Counted from the first letter of the stretch, positions 1-12,712 are shown. The stretch: 57,802 nucleotides of DNA from Gnetum montanum (GCA_015680685.1 MNCI01008940.1:57824-115625), one strand, 5' to 3'. Notes: a model not told the origin generated them from the letters alone. Numbers and translations are program-made.

Positions 1-515
1 CCTCTAACTCCACCCGCACCTTTTCCACCTGTAGTTCCCATACAACCTATTCCAACAATGCAGGGGGAATTACCTACCCAACCGCAGCAACATAACACCG
101 CGAGAGCTATAAATATTCAGCATGTAAATATCCAACCAGGTGCTGGTTTTGACAACTATACAAAGAAGAGACCCTTTTTCAAAACTAGGAGCCCAGAAAA
201 ACTCTCGCACCAACAAACGGTTGGGCACATGTATAGGCCTCTAACCACTAACGCTTCGGAGAACCCTTCAGTCCAATAACTAAGTACGCAAATGGTTATG
301 TTGACACATACCGTAATTGACTGGATAAAGGTGGGCCACCTTCCCAGGAAACTATCTGACCCTGGGAACCCCTTAATTCATTTACAGATCGCCGGAAACG
401 CACCACATCGAGCTCTTCTTGACTAGGTTCCGAAGTCAACCTAATTTCACAAAAGATGTATCAAGCCTGGAACCTGCCCCAAATTATTAATAGTAATAAC
501 AATAAAATTCACAAT
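1..515 (+). pseudogene. Ty3/gypsy gag-protease fragment
   Basis: A decayed piece of an Athila/Tat-like polyprotein. The proline-rich end of Gag (residues such as QGELPTQPQQHN and KKRPFFKTRSPEK) is followed by the Gag-protease junction, which reads WIKVGHLPRKLSDPGNPL. The same order is found in element A at 5640-5911 joined to 23160-23320, and in element D near 52000. Similarity ends near the equivalent of the protease segment YKAWN (about 470-515), where unrelated sequence begins. The 5' side runs off the window. There are stops after codon 73 of the longest open stretch and inside the protease part, so it is not functional. The family assignment rests on alignment to the better-preserved copies in this window. 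Confidence 0.7.
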
Positions 516-529
516 ACATTAGATCATCA

Positions 530-1078
530 AAGAGAGAGTCTAAAGAAAAATCTCAATAGTTTTGGGGATGCCTTTTTAAGTTTTCATCCTTATAACTAAT
601 CTTGAAAAACCTCCTCTTTAGGATAGGAAAAGGATAAGGCCTTTCCCTTATCTAGAAGCATCCTCATGAGTTTTGACTTCTTACTAAAGGGTTTCTTATA
701 AATAGAAGGAGAAAAACCTTTCTAAAGAAAAAAGAATACATCAATTAGAGATAAATAATAAATAGCAACAAAAGCTAAAAGCTTCCCATCATTAAATCTC
801 AAAAAAAAAAGAAATTAATATTGTAAAAAACAAATTAATTGTTTAGATTTTACTAGAATCTCTTTTGCTTGAAGTTGTAGTTGAAAAGTGATATCTTTGA
901 AAATTTAGTATTTGACACTTGAAGAGAGGTCATAGTTATGCACTTGCTACTAGAAAATAACTACATATCGAAGCTTCCAATTTGAGTAGAGAACAAGTGA
1001 TTGAAGACAATTTCAAATGCAAAGATATGAAGTAGAAAAAGTAGGCTCATCACCAAGAATGACTTCATTGATGCTTGG
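530..1078 (+). repeat. Dispersed repeat R, copy 1 (promoter plus start of a coding region)
   Basis: This stretch is homologous to 35190-35880 in the opposite orientation. Shared landmarks are a box CAATAGTTTTGGGGAT near the start, a TATA-like TATAAATAGAAGG at about 698-710 (TGTAAATAGAGG in the other copy), and a coding-like stretch at about 960-1078. The translated ends align well (IENK..K.I.N.K..SR.S.LIT.N..ID), with two stops in this copy. I do not recognise the family. A promoter followed by a coding start would fit the 5' end of a Ty1/copia or LINE element, but I found no LTR ends or primer site. The right edge abuts LINE sequence on the other strand. Confidence 0.5.
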
Positions 1079-1079
1079 T

Positions 1080-1875
1080 TGAAAGTTGCAAATTCTAGAT
1101 GTCCATTTTCAAACATGTTGAGCAACAAGACATTCAAAAAGAATATGAGAAAATGAATATTCACTTTTACAAAGAGGATATTAAGGACAAACATTTCTCA
1201 TATGTTTAAGACAAGTGCTAATAGGAAAACCTTTATGAATAAGACACTATAAAAAGATATAAAGTTTAGGAAGTGTAGGAGCTCTCTAAGTATCTTTCAT
1301 TTTCCTCATCTAAAAGTGTAATGATAATTACATTTTCCAGACCTTATTGAATTTTTTATGAATAAAATCATTCTTTGTGATAATCTCATAAGCAACTTTT
1401 GAATTAAAAGCAAAAAAATTTCTATCATCCTTCTAAAAAACATTTGAAAAAGCCTTATGCAAATTATTGTCAACTTTAAATAAAATCTCAAGATAGGAAA
1501 TTAATTTTTCAAAAAAAAAAATTCCTCTTTCTATTCAAACCATAATGGCTAGAAGTTTCATTCCAAGTAATCCATCTATCATGCATACGCAAACAAGAAA
1601 TTGCAATGATACCAAATCTACTGTAAGTGGTACATAATCTAGATGCGTTAGTAGCCCAAGCTTCTTCATTAGAAGGAAGCCACCATGGGCTAATTTTCTT
1701 GAGCATATCTTTTGAAACTGTAATATGACTATAATTCCAATATTTACTAAGCTTGCACCATGTCTTCCAAATTTGTTTGAGAATCAGAGAATTTGGAATA
1801 GAAATGTCCTCATGAAAAAGAAGATAGTAAAGAAAGTTTTGGATGATGTAGTTTTAGGTTATGACATAATGCCTC
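1080..1875 (-). pseudogene. L1-type LINE 3' fragment (zf-RVT region)
   Basis: Read on the minus strand, this matches the C-terminal part of a plant L1-type LINE polyprotein. In order it contains a tract with KISPWWLPSNEEAW (about 1700-1660), then FNSKVAYEIITKNDFIHKKFNKVWK (written in parts: SKVAYEIITKND at about 1400, then KKFNKVWK), then the reverse-transcriptase-associated zinc-binding end with YPLCKSEYSFSHILFECL (about 1185-1130). The same series occurs on the plus strand at 32690-33390. The homology starts near 1875 with a segment matching 32760-32900. It has many stops and lacks the endonuclease and RT core, as in a 5'-truncated LINE copy. Confidence 0.7.
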
Positions 1876-1884
1876 ATTGACCAT

Positions 1885-2110
1885 AACAAACTTAATAAGT
1901 TTTGAAAGATGCAGTTATCATCACAATTTTAGATGAGAAAAATGAAAAATATTTGGAATGCTCTCACTTATCCAAAATCTAGATTTTTTATAATTTCTAA
2001 TACATCAAGGTCTTCCTACCTATACTTTAACATATGAGAATTATATTTTTTCAATGTTCTCTTTGTTAAAGTAAAGAATCTATTAGAGTTTAGTTTTACA
2101 TCACATAAAT
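1885..2110 (+). pseudogene. Short L1-type LINE fragment
   Basis: This fragment starts with the LINE segment that precedes the zinc-binding module and continues to IWNALTYPKSRFF at about 1953 and the following TYENYIF at about 2030. It aligns to 33130-33315 and, in opposite orientation, to the adjacent fragment at 1080-1400. Because both fragments contain the same protein segment, they are probably two insertions and not one inverted copy. Stops are present. The sequence from 2111 to 2282 shows nothing recognisable. Confidence 0.6.
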
Positions 2111-2282
2111 AACTCTAATTATCCAAGAATCTTGTAGTAGGGATATAATTAAAAAATTAACCAAACTAAATATTTTGTAAATGATTGTAAAATGAAAAAA
2201 TATGTTTAATAAGTATAACATGTTTAATAGGCATTATGGATTGAATAAGGCTTATTATTTATGGTTATTGGTCTTACGTAGG

Positions 2283-3140
2283 TGATGAATCATGAGTTGG
2301 ATTACATCAACAAGCATGCATTGATGCATCCTTGTCAACATATGCATTGATGCATTGACACATATGCATCGATGCAATATCTATCTCTACCTATATAAAT
2401 TCATGTATCCACCACATTTATGGCACCGTTGAGTTAATAAAGTAGCTAAGTTCTTGCAATTCGTTCCCGTGAAAGTTAAAATATTTTCTAAGTGCTCGCA
2501 ATAGGACTTTAAGGATTGTATGGATCCTTATTCGAGCATCATGGTACCTAAACACTGTGATGTGCCGGCAATAAAGGTAAGATTCTTGGAACTCCTTGCA
2601 GCACTCAGAATAGATTAATGTTTACCTTCATGCACTTTATCATTATGCACTTTATGTTCATGTTCTTGGTTAGTTAATACACTTAATTAATACACATAAG
2701 TACGATCACCTTGAATATACAATTAACACTTAGTAATCCTAGCGATGTTACTACTTGGTTTGCCCAATACCCTAACACTTGATAACCTAGTAGTATCTTA
2801 ACGAGATTAGGATGTGTACGCAAGTGGGCTTGAATACTTATGTTAGGAAGTAGATCAAAGTATTAGATAGCTACTTACATTAATCCATAGTTAATTACTT
2901 TATTTCATACCTAGATTAAACTAGATAAAATATAAAATCAATACAACTCATGTGCCTTGGATTACACTTAACCATACACTTGCACTTATACAAGTAAAGC
3001 CAAGACAATGATCACATCCTTAAGTCACTACCTTTACTATTGTGTATTTAGAGAGCTAAAGTCCTTGGAATTCAATTGCATCACTAGTGTAATGCTTGTG
3101 ATTCATATGGTTGGGCATAGGGGCTACTCACTACTCATCA
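2283..3140 (+). repeat. 5' LTR of element A
   Basis: It is paired with 30805-31651. U3 (2283-2392) is full of GATGCAT/GCATTGATGCAT motifs, including ATGCATCCTTGTCAACATAT at 2324-2343. The TATA box is TATATAAAT at about 2393-2400. The R/U5 part has the segment CTTGGTTTGCCCA and the CCTAGTAGTATC box, which are also present in the LTRs of elements C and D although the U3 parts differ. The LTR ends CTCATCA at 3140. Confidence 0.85.
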
Positions 3141-3159
3141 TTAGCATCATTGCCAAGGA
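3141..3159 (+). other. Primer-binding site of element A (tRNA-Asp type)
   Basis: The sequence TTAGCATCATTGCCAAGGA lies directly after the LTR end. It is a decayed form of the tRNA-Asp primer site TGGCGCCGTTGCCGGGGA used by Athila-group elements. The same position reads TTAGCGTCATTACCAGGGA in element C and TTGGCACCATTATCGGGGA in element D. The three together support the assignment better than this copy alone. Confidence 0.7.
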
Positions 3160-3293
3160 CTTTTAGTTAGCTAAGTGCACTACCTACGAAAGATAGTGAA
3201 ACCATCTAACGATTTTGAAAAGAAACCCAATGTTAAAACCATTAAGATAAATAACAATAACAAATGCACACTATTTTTTTCACAATCATTGAT

Positions 3294-5911
3294 ATGGCTT
3301 CCTCTTGCAAGGAAGACTCTTCATTGCCATTCTTAAGTGAATCCAATCAAAAGTAAAGAAAGCTACAAGACATCAATGCCTCAATAATTCAATGTGATCT
3401 ATACTTATCTAGATGCCTGCACTCCAGACTTCACCTTCATCTTGCACCAAGATGAGCAGCTGCAATGGAGGGACATGGAAGGAAACATTATGTTGCCTCC
3501 CAACCAATCTATTCTTACAATGTTGTTAAACAATCTCATCAAGTTAAACATTGCTAGACTTAGTGTAGAGTGTGAGGTTCATGACCATGCTTATTAGAAT
3601 TATCATCTAACAAAAGCATAACAAAATAAATATCAACAAATGGAAGCTAGATATGAGGCTTCAAAATGAAAAAGGTTCCCTACCCACTAGTTCCTACAAA
3701 CACACAAAGAAGGTGAGGACTTCTTTTTGGGTGCCTCCCAAAATATAGACTCTCCTCATCTCTTTGATGAGAAGAACCTTAACCAGTGGTTGCAATTAAC
3801 TATGGATAATCTTAATTATGAGAAGAATAGGTCTTAATATCAAGGAGCCTCGAAAGGTGGTAGCCAAGGTAGGAACAATGACAAGCACCATGAAAAAGAC
3901 TAACATGGTGATCAAGGTAGGGACCAAAGAAGAGGGGGCAGCAGGCATCACTCTGGTGATGGTTCTTCTTTCTCTTTAAATTCATCATCCTCATCATCTT
4001 CCTCCTCCAACTTTAATAGCAGAAGTAGAAGCAATAAAAATGGTGATGAATATGAACAACAAGATAGGGATGATCACTGATCCTACTAAGGAAATAGAGA
4101 CCATGGAGATGAACAACATGGAAATGATCATCATTGAGAACAAAGGGATAGCAGAACTCATCATAGGCATCATGGCCATAATAGGGACCACAGAGACCAC
4201 TACGACTATGATGAGCCCCTACTAGCTACTAGAAATATGTTAAACATTTTAGAGACCATTAGGATACCAACCAAGCATATGAAGGATAGCTGTACAAATG
4301 GTTGGATGTGAATAATATCCATGAGTTTGAGGGAGAATACAATTAAGATCCACAATATCACCTACAAGCCTTTCATGATGTCTATGCGTTATAGAATGTG
4401 AAAAATGAATGGCAAAAGCTAAAATTATTTCTAAGGATACTCATCAAAGAGGCAAAGAGTTGATACCAGTTGTTGGAACTAGAATCTATTCAACAATGAA
4501 GTACAATGCTAAAGTTATTCAATGACCAGTATCAAATGTACTCCAAAGTGTTCAATTTGAGGAGGCAAATCCAAGGGTGGAAACAAGGCACTCATGATTC
4601 CTTGGATATGGTTATGGGTAGATACTATTCTTTATTGCATCAATGCCTAGGCTATGGATACTCCCAACAAGATCAACTACACCATATCATAGATGGGCTT
4701 AGAACTAAAATAAGGAGAACCCTTGAAGTCTATGCACAAGGGAGAATTTTTGAGCTAAGAGCCCATCAGATTTAAAGGCTCATTGAGCAAGTGGCCAAAG
4801 AAGAGGAAGAGCTGAACAAAGAAAAGTTACAAAGGAATACAACATGGATCCCTCCATTTATGAAAGAAAGGTTCATTTCTATGAAAGTTAGTAGGAGGCA
4901 TCACTCGATGAAGTGGTGCAAAGGAAAACCTTGCCAATCCAAAAATCTATCACTGAAATATCGACCAAGGTTTATAAAATGTGGGACTCTTTGGATAAAA
5001 AATTCCAAACTGCTCTGAAGATCGTAGAGGAGAGTAGAGATCAAAGAGGTAGTGGTCGTAAGAGAAGGAAGAAAAAGAAGGCTAAATGTGAATATCATAA
5101 AGCTAAGGGCAAAGCTCCAGCAATAGAGGAGGTTGCAAATTCCAAGTCCAATGATGATGGTTGTGATATATGCTAATATGAACATCCCAAAGGATGTCTT
5201 ATTATGTCACACTTACAGGAATTTGGGGTGTATGCTTTAAATCTTAAACTAACAAAATAGCAAGCACCTAAGAGGTTGCCTTATTCACAAGGCAACTATT
5301 GGTAGCAGTTCCACCAACAAGCTTGTTATTTGAGTGGATCACCACCTCAACCTTAAGAACAATATCAATAGTGGCAACACCCATAGTCATGGGGGATGCC
5401 ACCTCCAAGGAAGCAATACCCCTTATTTTCAACGTAATCCATATAGGTACTACGTTCAGCATCCCATCTCTCCACATGACTCTTCCTATCATGCTTCCTT
5501 CTCACATCACTAATACCCTTAGAAATACTATAGAGCACCATCACAAAGGAGGGAGTTCCAATTTTCCTTCTATCCTCCTCCACACTCTTCCACTCCTACA
5601 CGTCCACCTTCAACTCCACTACCACCTACTCCATTCATGAATGGTGAGATACCTACCTAGCCATAGCAGAGAAATGCTAGGAGGGTTGTAAACTTATAGT
5701 CGGCTCCTCTATCAAGTGGTTCTAAATATAAGCCTTACAAATGATCATTCTTTAGAACCAATAGCCCCATAAAGCCCTCACCAACACTTGTGGCTATTAA
5801 CCCTACTACTACCTCCTCTAAAATTTTTATCAAGCAACCTACAAACCAAATCACTTCCAAAGTTGCACATTGTCATGTTGACCAATGTAGTCATAGATTG
5901 GATTAAGGTTT
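3294..5911 (+). pseudogene. gag of element A (decayed, cut by B)
   Basis: A possible start ATG lies at 3294. The N-terminal part (3394-3597) reads YTYLDACTPDFTFILHQD and aligns with the start of Gag in element D. A Ser/Arg/His-rich hydrophilic tract follows at 3840-4200. The capsid-like Retrotrans_gag segment follows at about 4340-4780, including LKLFNDQYQMYSKVFNLRR. At about 5162-5210 there is a Cys/His motif, CDIC-x-YEHPKG-C with a downstream His, shared with C and D and unlike the canonical CX2CX4HX4C knuckle. A proline-rich end then leads to 5911, where B is inserted at the Gag-protease boundary. Multiple stops and frame changes make it inactive. Confidence 0.75.
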
Positions 5912-8182
5912 TATTACATCCCATCCAAAGACATGAGGTATGGTCATATGCTTAAGATTTATACATTACATGTGGAGTCTCAATGGGTTGTCGAGGATGA
6001 GTCAATGTAATATAAATGAATTTTATATGTTATGAGGCTTTATCTTTATGTTACAATTATGATGTCTTAACATGCTTAAATAACATGATTATGTACATTA
6101 ACCCTATGTGATGTGTTAGACAAGTGACATTGCTAGTAAGGGTATTGGATTGGGGTACAAGAGCACCTATTTAGTATGCATTTAAGCTTTATATGAAATG
6201 TTTAGTATTTATGCATTTGAACTATGGCACTATGGTGTGTGATGCTTGGGTGTGAGTTTGACATGTAAATGTGTAGAGCATTTGATACGGATCTCGTAAG
6301 TTCAAACAGATTTTTATTTGGAGTTTTTTTGTGATTGTTATGCACATTTGAAATGTAGGATATTATTTGAGAAAGGGATAAAAGAACTAAATTTATAAAA
6401 AAAAAACATAAAATACATTTATAAAAAATTATAAAATAAAAAAGTAAAATTTTCTTTTACACATGAGGTGAAGCACGTGAGAAAAGAGAAAGGAATGTAC
6501 ATTTTTTTTTTAAACAAAAAAGTAATGTTTATGCATAAGGCATAAATTTTTTTTTTTTGCACATAAAAAAACCCACTACTATTTCAACCACCTAGCCATA
6601 AAAATTGAATTTTGGTTTTTTTCTTTATGTTTGAGAAAATAGAAATAAAAAAAAGCCTATTTTCATCAGTTTTGTTTTCTTCTCTCTTCTTCTATTTCAC
6701 ATTTTTGTAAATTCTAAGCTTTGTGGATAGTTTTTGCTTACTCTGAACATGGATTTGGGATTGCTACAATCATATCCACGTGGGTGTAGAACTTGCTTGG
6801 AGCTAAATGGAGCCTCATCGAATTTTTGAGGGTTTTCAACTTGTTTTGAACATTCTACCACAACAATTTAAATTGGTGGGTTGTCTTTACCTTTTCCCTA
6901 TATTTTTATGTTGGATTAGTATATACGATTATGTGATGTGGGCATGTGGAGTGGATAGCTTAAAGATTGAGCTTAAACATGTTATTTTCCATATTTCTTG
7001 AAATTGTACGGTTTTGGTCATGAATTGTTTATTACTATATATGCGATGTATGGTATGATGTGAACTTGTGGAATATGATATGTGATGTTGATGAGACTAA
7101 TAGTATGTGAATATTATACTTTGGGGACCTACTGTGGTGTGAGCATTTTTGGGAGTTTTAATCCTTCTTGGTGGTAACTAAATATTATTAAATATTATTT
7201 TATTAATCAAACTTTGCACATGCATAACTTTGCTTCCAAGAGTTTGATTCGAGTGAAATTAGTATTGTTAGGATCATCTTGGAAAGTACTTTCCAATTTC
7301 GGAAGTACTAATACATGGCATAGGTGTGTGTTCATCCCTATAGCCAATCCTTCAAAAGGCTAGTGATCATGGATCATAGGTTGATAGACCCTAACATAAG
7401 TTAGATAAAGAAAAGACTAATAAAAGACCTGAAAGAAATGGTTGTTTGTGAGTACTCATGGCAACGTTTCACATGCTACACTGAGTGTGGATATGCTAGC
7501 AACCACATGGGCTTATAATAGTATTGGTTTTTGAGTCATAGCACTAATAATATATATTATGATTGAAATATGATTGTGTGGGTTGTAGGTATGGTGGCAT
7601 GAGAATGATAGTGAAAATGCATGTGATGTGGCATAACGAATATATGATAGATTATGCTAGTATTATGTGCAATATGGTGTGTATATGTGTTGTTCTTAGC
7701 ATGCATAAGACTAATAGTTGATGCAGGTTGCCTTGTACCCCACTCCTCTTCTCTAGTGTAGCACTTGTTAACCATCTAGCATGGGAAGTGTAAAAGCTTC
7801 CCATTCAATTGTATACTAACTTTATTTGACTATAGGTGGAAGTTGTAAGAGCCCAAACCAACACAGAGAGGAAGAGTAGAAGAGGGAAAATCTTCAAATC
7901 TTAGTTACTATATATTTCCATGTACAAGAACATGAACTATTTATATTTGTATGAAATTCTTTGTACTCTTGTGGGAATACTGTAGATTTTTGGTTTATGT
8001 AGAGATATTCAATTTTCTCATTGTAATGTATGTTTAGTTTTTGATGTGGCATGAAATCTTGTGTAGTCAGACCTTCCTTAATATAACCTACACATCATTT
8101 GTTTGTGATTTATCATGCTTCCATTGTAAGGTTACTAGTGATCCTAGGCATCACCCTACCCTAGCTAGGACAAGGTTTTACA
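5912..8182 (+). repeat. 5' LTR of element B
   Basis: This 2.27-kb LTR matches 12726-13880 (its first part) and 22881-23159 (its last part). It ends GGTTTTACA just before the primer site. No coding function is seen. Open stretches such as 6807-7001 recur in the other LTR copy (13523-13789) with substitutions but match no known protein. Poly-A runs occur near 6400-6550. Confidence 0.8.
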
Positions 8183-8184
8183 TT

Positions 8185-8200
8185 ATGGTATCATATCTAG
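8185..8200 (+). other. Primer-binding site of element B (initiator tRNA-Met)
   Basis: The sequence ATGGTATCATATC follows the LTR end within three bases. It contains TGGTATCA, the core of the initiator tRNA-Met primer site (TGGTATCAGAGC) used by chromoviruses and many other plant LTR elements. Confidence 0.65.
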
Positions 8201-8274
8201 TTTACTCCAATGTTGTATGATGGTTGGGCTACTCATCCATTTGTGATTTTAGGTTATAGATATGTATAGTAGAT

Positions 8275-9400
8275 GTGGTCATGATGCTAGTGGGGCTTGT
8301 AAATCAAAAGGACCTAATGATGGATAGGAGTAGCCTCCTCAAACATCTAGAAGTGGTCATACAAATAGGTAACCAAATCTTAAACAACAGTTATTATCGA
8401 TCCTATAGTAGCATGTTGCAGCCAGTGATGCTCTCGTTCCCATGGTTAGGGAAGTGGAAAGTGGTAGTGGTAGTGGAGGCTCAGAAGAATCAAATAGGCA
8501 GCCTATCAATAGGAAATTGGTATATTAGTTTTGGAAGTTGGCACCTCCTAAATTTGATGGCACTAAGGATCCCACTGTAGCTACAGAATGGTTGGAAGAA
8601 TTCAAAAGGCTTTTGATTTGATGGGTTGTTCATCGATTTAGCAAACTTGCTTGGAAGTTTATCAGTTAGTTGGTACTACCCAACATTGGTGGACAATTGA
8701 AGAGCAAGCTAAGGGATGGGTTGGCTAAGAGGTGGAATGGGATGATTTTCTAACATCTTTCAGAGCTCGTTATGTGTCTACCCAATATGCACAGGCCAAG
8801 GTGAATGAGTTCTATAACTTGTATCAGGGTAGGTGATCTATGGCAAAGTATGATGCTTATTTCTCTAAGCTAAGTAGTTATGTACCATAGATGTAAATAG
8901 ATGCACAGCCATGAGCAAACAAATTTTTTTGAGGTTTCAAGCCATCTTTGAAGGATCACCTATTACCCCTCAGATTGACATCCTATGAACAGGCTAGAGC
9001 AATAGCCATGGATTTAGAGAGGAGTTGACAAGAAGATGCAGCTTATAGAGAGAGACGATAGGGGCAAGGGTAGAAGAGAGGATCGACATTTGGAGATAAG
9101 CCTGGTCCCTCCAAGAAAGCTTGAGAGCATGGAGGAGAGCATCCAACACTAGCTCATGGTCCGACTATTGGAGTTGTTTGTGGACCTATTATTTGTTATA
9201 GATGTGGGAAGCCTAGTCATATGCAGAGGGATTGCCAAATTTGTTTTGCATGTGGGCAACCAGGACATAGAACTCAGAAGTACCCAAAGAAAGCATGTAG
9301 TAGTGGAGAAGGCAAACGTCGAGGATAGCAACCTCTAGTTTAGGGTGACTATGGAATGTCGATCACACAGCCAAAAGGAGAAGACTAAAAAACTCAAGGA
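8275..9400 (+). pseudogene. gag of element B with zinc knuckles
   Basis: The capsid part reads APPKFDGTKDP at about 8535, then WLEEFKR, and further on WDDFLTSFRARYVSTQYAQA at about 8735, the usual Retrotrans_gag pattern of chromoviruses. Two zinc knuckles follow at about 9193-9285. The first is CYRCGKPSHMQRDC (complete CX2CX4HX4C). The second is CFACGQPGHRTQK followed by Tyr in place of the last Cys. Stops such as the one after KVNEFYNLYQG-R interrupt it, so it is a pseudogene. Confidence 0.8.
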
Positions 9401-12400
9401 TGGATGTATGCATTAATAGACCAACCAATGGATGTGCATCCACACATAGTGATGGAGATGGAAGGTACAATTTTGGGCTTTGATGTGTTGATTTTATTTG
9501 ATCCAGATGATAGTCATTCGATCATAGATCCCATAGTTGGACATCATTTAGCTCTTGTATGTCATTCTCTTTCTCATGGATTGATAGTATATTCTACTGG
9601 AGGTCATGAAACTTGAGTTGATCAAGTGTGTATAGGTGTGCCAGTAGAATTGAAAGGTCTATAGTGGATTACTAATTTACATGTTATGGATCTAGGGATA
9701 TATGATGTAATTTTAGGGATGGATTAATTGTCATAGTTCAATGCTAGTTTGTTCCTACAACTACAATAAGTTGATGGTGCTTTGATTGATGTACAAACTC
9801 ATCCAAGGACTATGCACCTGGATTTGGTCTCCTCTTGGATGTACCGTAGGATGTTTCAAAAAGGAAATGAATGCTTTGTGGCTACAATATATAAAAAAAA
9901 TATGGTGTAAATAGATCAAATTCCTATGATTTAAGAATTTTCTAATGTGTTCTAGTTAGAATTACTAGGTTTGCCACTAAGAAGAGAGATTGAGTTCAAG
10001 ATAGAACTTAAACCTGGTACAAAGCCTATTTCAAAGGCTTCACACAAGATGTCTCTTATAGAACTAGCAGAGCTGAACATTTAGCTATAGGAATTGCTGG
10101 ACAAAGGCCTCATTCAACCTAGTGTATCATCATGAGGTGCATAAGTGTTGTTTGTTAAAAAGAAGGATGGGGGTTTACGACTATGTATAATTTACAAGCA
10201 GCTAAACAAGGTGACTGTAAAGAATAAATATCTTGTACCATGCATTAATGAATTTTTTATCAACTACAAGGAGCTCATGCATTCTCAAAGATTGATCTCA
10301 ATTCTGGGTATCATCAAGTGTAGGTTCATGAATAGGATGTCTCAAAAATAGCATTCAGAATATGATATGATCATTATGAGTTTTTGGAGCTTCCATTTGG
10401 GTTGACAAATGCACTAGTAGTTTTCATGCACCTCATGAATAGTGTGATGTAGTCATTCCTAGATCAATTTATGATTATATTCATAGATGATATCTTGGTA
10501 TATTCTCCTAATGAGAAATTGCATGTAAAGCACTTGCAAAAAGTCTTACAAACTTTGAGAGGGTACCAACTGTATGCTCAATCATCCAAGTGATCATTTA
10601 CATACTTAGAGATTTAATTCTTGGGACATGTGATGTTAGGAGCTGGTATCTCTATGGATCCTACAAAGATTGCAATCATGCATGATTGGCCTATGCCACA
10701 ATCAGTAGTGGAGGTGCAAAGCTTCTTGGGATTGGTAGGATATTACCATAGGTTTGTAAAAAAAATTTTCTCACATAGCATCTCCTTTGACTCGATTGTT
10801 AAGGAAGGAGACTAACTTTACTTAAAGCCAAACTTGTCAGGCTGCATTTGAAGAGTTGAAGCATAGATTGGTGACTGCTCCAGTGCTAATATCTCCTACA
10901 CCAAGACATTCATATGATGTTAGTATTGATGCTTCAGGGGATAAATTTAGTTATGTGTTAATGCAAGATGGACAAGTTCTAGCTTATGCATCCCATCAAT
11001 TACAACCACATGAAACTAGATATCTTGTGAATTATCTAAACTTGGATGTTGTGATATTCGCATTGAAGATTTAACAACATTACCTATATGGGAAGCAAGT
11101 TACTATTTGAACTAAGCATAAGAGTCTACAATATCTTATGAGTCAACCGCAGTTAAACCTATGACAACATAGATGGATGGATCTGCTTACTGACTTTGCT
11201 TTCACTATTAAATACAAGCCTAGCAAGACTAATAAAGTAGTAGATGCATTGAGTAGGATGGCAAACAAGCTTAATAGCTTGACAATCTAATCAGATTTGC
11301 AGGTGTAGATGTGAGAGAAACAATGACATGATCCATGGTGTCAAGAATTGAGGTAATAGATCACCTTTGATGGATTTCTCTCTATGAATAGTCATGAAGT
11401 GTTACAAAGGGATGGTTGATTATGTGTTTCAAAGGCTCTACAAATTTAATTAATGGATGAGGCCCACATGCCCAAATACCAAATGCATCCAAGTAGTCAA
11501 AAGATGTACCAGAGTTTACGACAGATGTATTAGTGGCCTGGTATGAAGAGAAATGTAGGAGAATATGTATCTCAATGTTTAATTTGTTAGTAAGTGAACA
11601 TAGAGCATCAGAGGCCTCAGGGATATTTGCATTCCCACCATATTCCTCAGTGGAAATGAAATGTCATTGGTATGGATTTCATTGTTGGTCTTCCATGAGC
11701 TTGTAGTGGTCATGATGTTATATTAGTAGTTGTTGATTTGTTAACAAAGTTTTCTCATTTTCTTGCCACGTAAGCATCAGTGAGTGCAGTGGAAACTACA
11801 CATCTCTTTCTTGTAGATATAGTGTGGTTGCATGATGTGCCATGATAGATTATTAGTCATAGAGATGCTCGATTCATGTCACATTTTTGACAGGCATTTC
11901 AGAAGGAGATGGGTACAAAGCAGAATATGAGTTCAACATATCATCCATAAACTGATGCTCAAATTGAATAGGTGAATCAGATTCTTGAGGACATGTTGAG
12001 AGCCTATGCTTTGCAGTATATGGAAGGTTGAGATTAGATGTTACCATTAACTGAATTTACATATAATAATAGTTATCAGGAGAGTTTGTGGGTAGCACCA
12101 TATGAGATTTTATATGGTAGGCCATGTAGAACACCTTTATGTTGGGATACCATAGAAGATCATTAGTAGGTGAACACAAATTTGATGAGACAAATTATAG
12201 AGAAAATTCGAGATAGATTAAGAACTACAAAGGATAGTAGGTGACATATGCCAATTGGTGTCGAAGGCCACTAGAGTTTGTACTTGGGGATCACGTATTT
12301 CTTCATGTTCCTCCTTTGAAAGGCCTTATCCAATTTGGTCAAAAAGGAAAATTAGCTCCTAGATGCATTGGTCTTTTTTAGGTGTTATAGTGGATTGGGA

Positions 12401-12712
12401 TAATGGCCTATCAAATAGCATTACCTCCTCATTTGGCATATTTACATGATGTGTTTCATGTATTTATGCTATGACATTATGTGCCTAATGAACATCATGT
12501 GATTAACCACTTAGGAATACAACTATAATATGATGTTATTTATGTTGAGCAGCCAATAGAGATTATTGATTGTATGTTGCGAAAACTACATAGTAAAGTT
12601 GTACCTATGGTTAAGATTTTATAGAGTAAACATGGAGTTTTAGAAGCTAATTGGGAAGTGTAGACTGAGATGCGCATAGCTCATCCTCAAATCTTTTTGG
12701 AGGAAGATTCTT
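9400..12712 (+). pseudogene. pol of element B (protease, RT, RNase H, integrase, chromodomain-like end)
   Basis: The protease is at about 9470-9730, with VLILFDPDDSHSIID where active copies have D-S/T-G, so the active site is altered. RT spans about 10010-10640: ELLDKGLIQPSVSS, then [15 protein letters not shown], then FIDDILVY at about 10480, the intact catalytic FxDD. RNase H is at about 10830-11270, with SYDVSIDASGDKFSYVLMQD. Integrase is at about 11330-12480, with the zinc-binding end, GMDFIVGLP at about 11670 and a decayed catalytic core. The C-terminus at about 12530-12710 (EQPIEIIDCMLRKLHSK, then VLEANWEV) is the chromodomain-like tail typical of chromoviruses. Many stops and frameshifts are present. 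Confidence 0.85.

Noticed and set aside
1080-2110. Inverted LINE from twin priming
   Set aside because: The two opposite fragments both contain the same protein segment, whereas twin priming gives two non-overlapping parts of one copy.
4040-4225. Met/Ile-rich frame in the gag of element A
   Set aside because: It is another frame of the His/Arg/Asp-rich Gag tract, as is the opposite-strand frame at 3994-4200.
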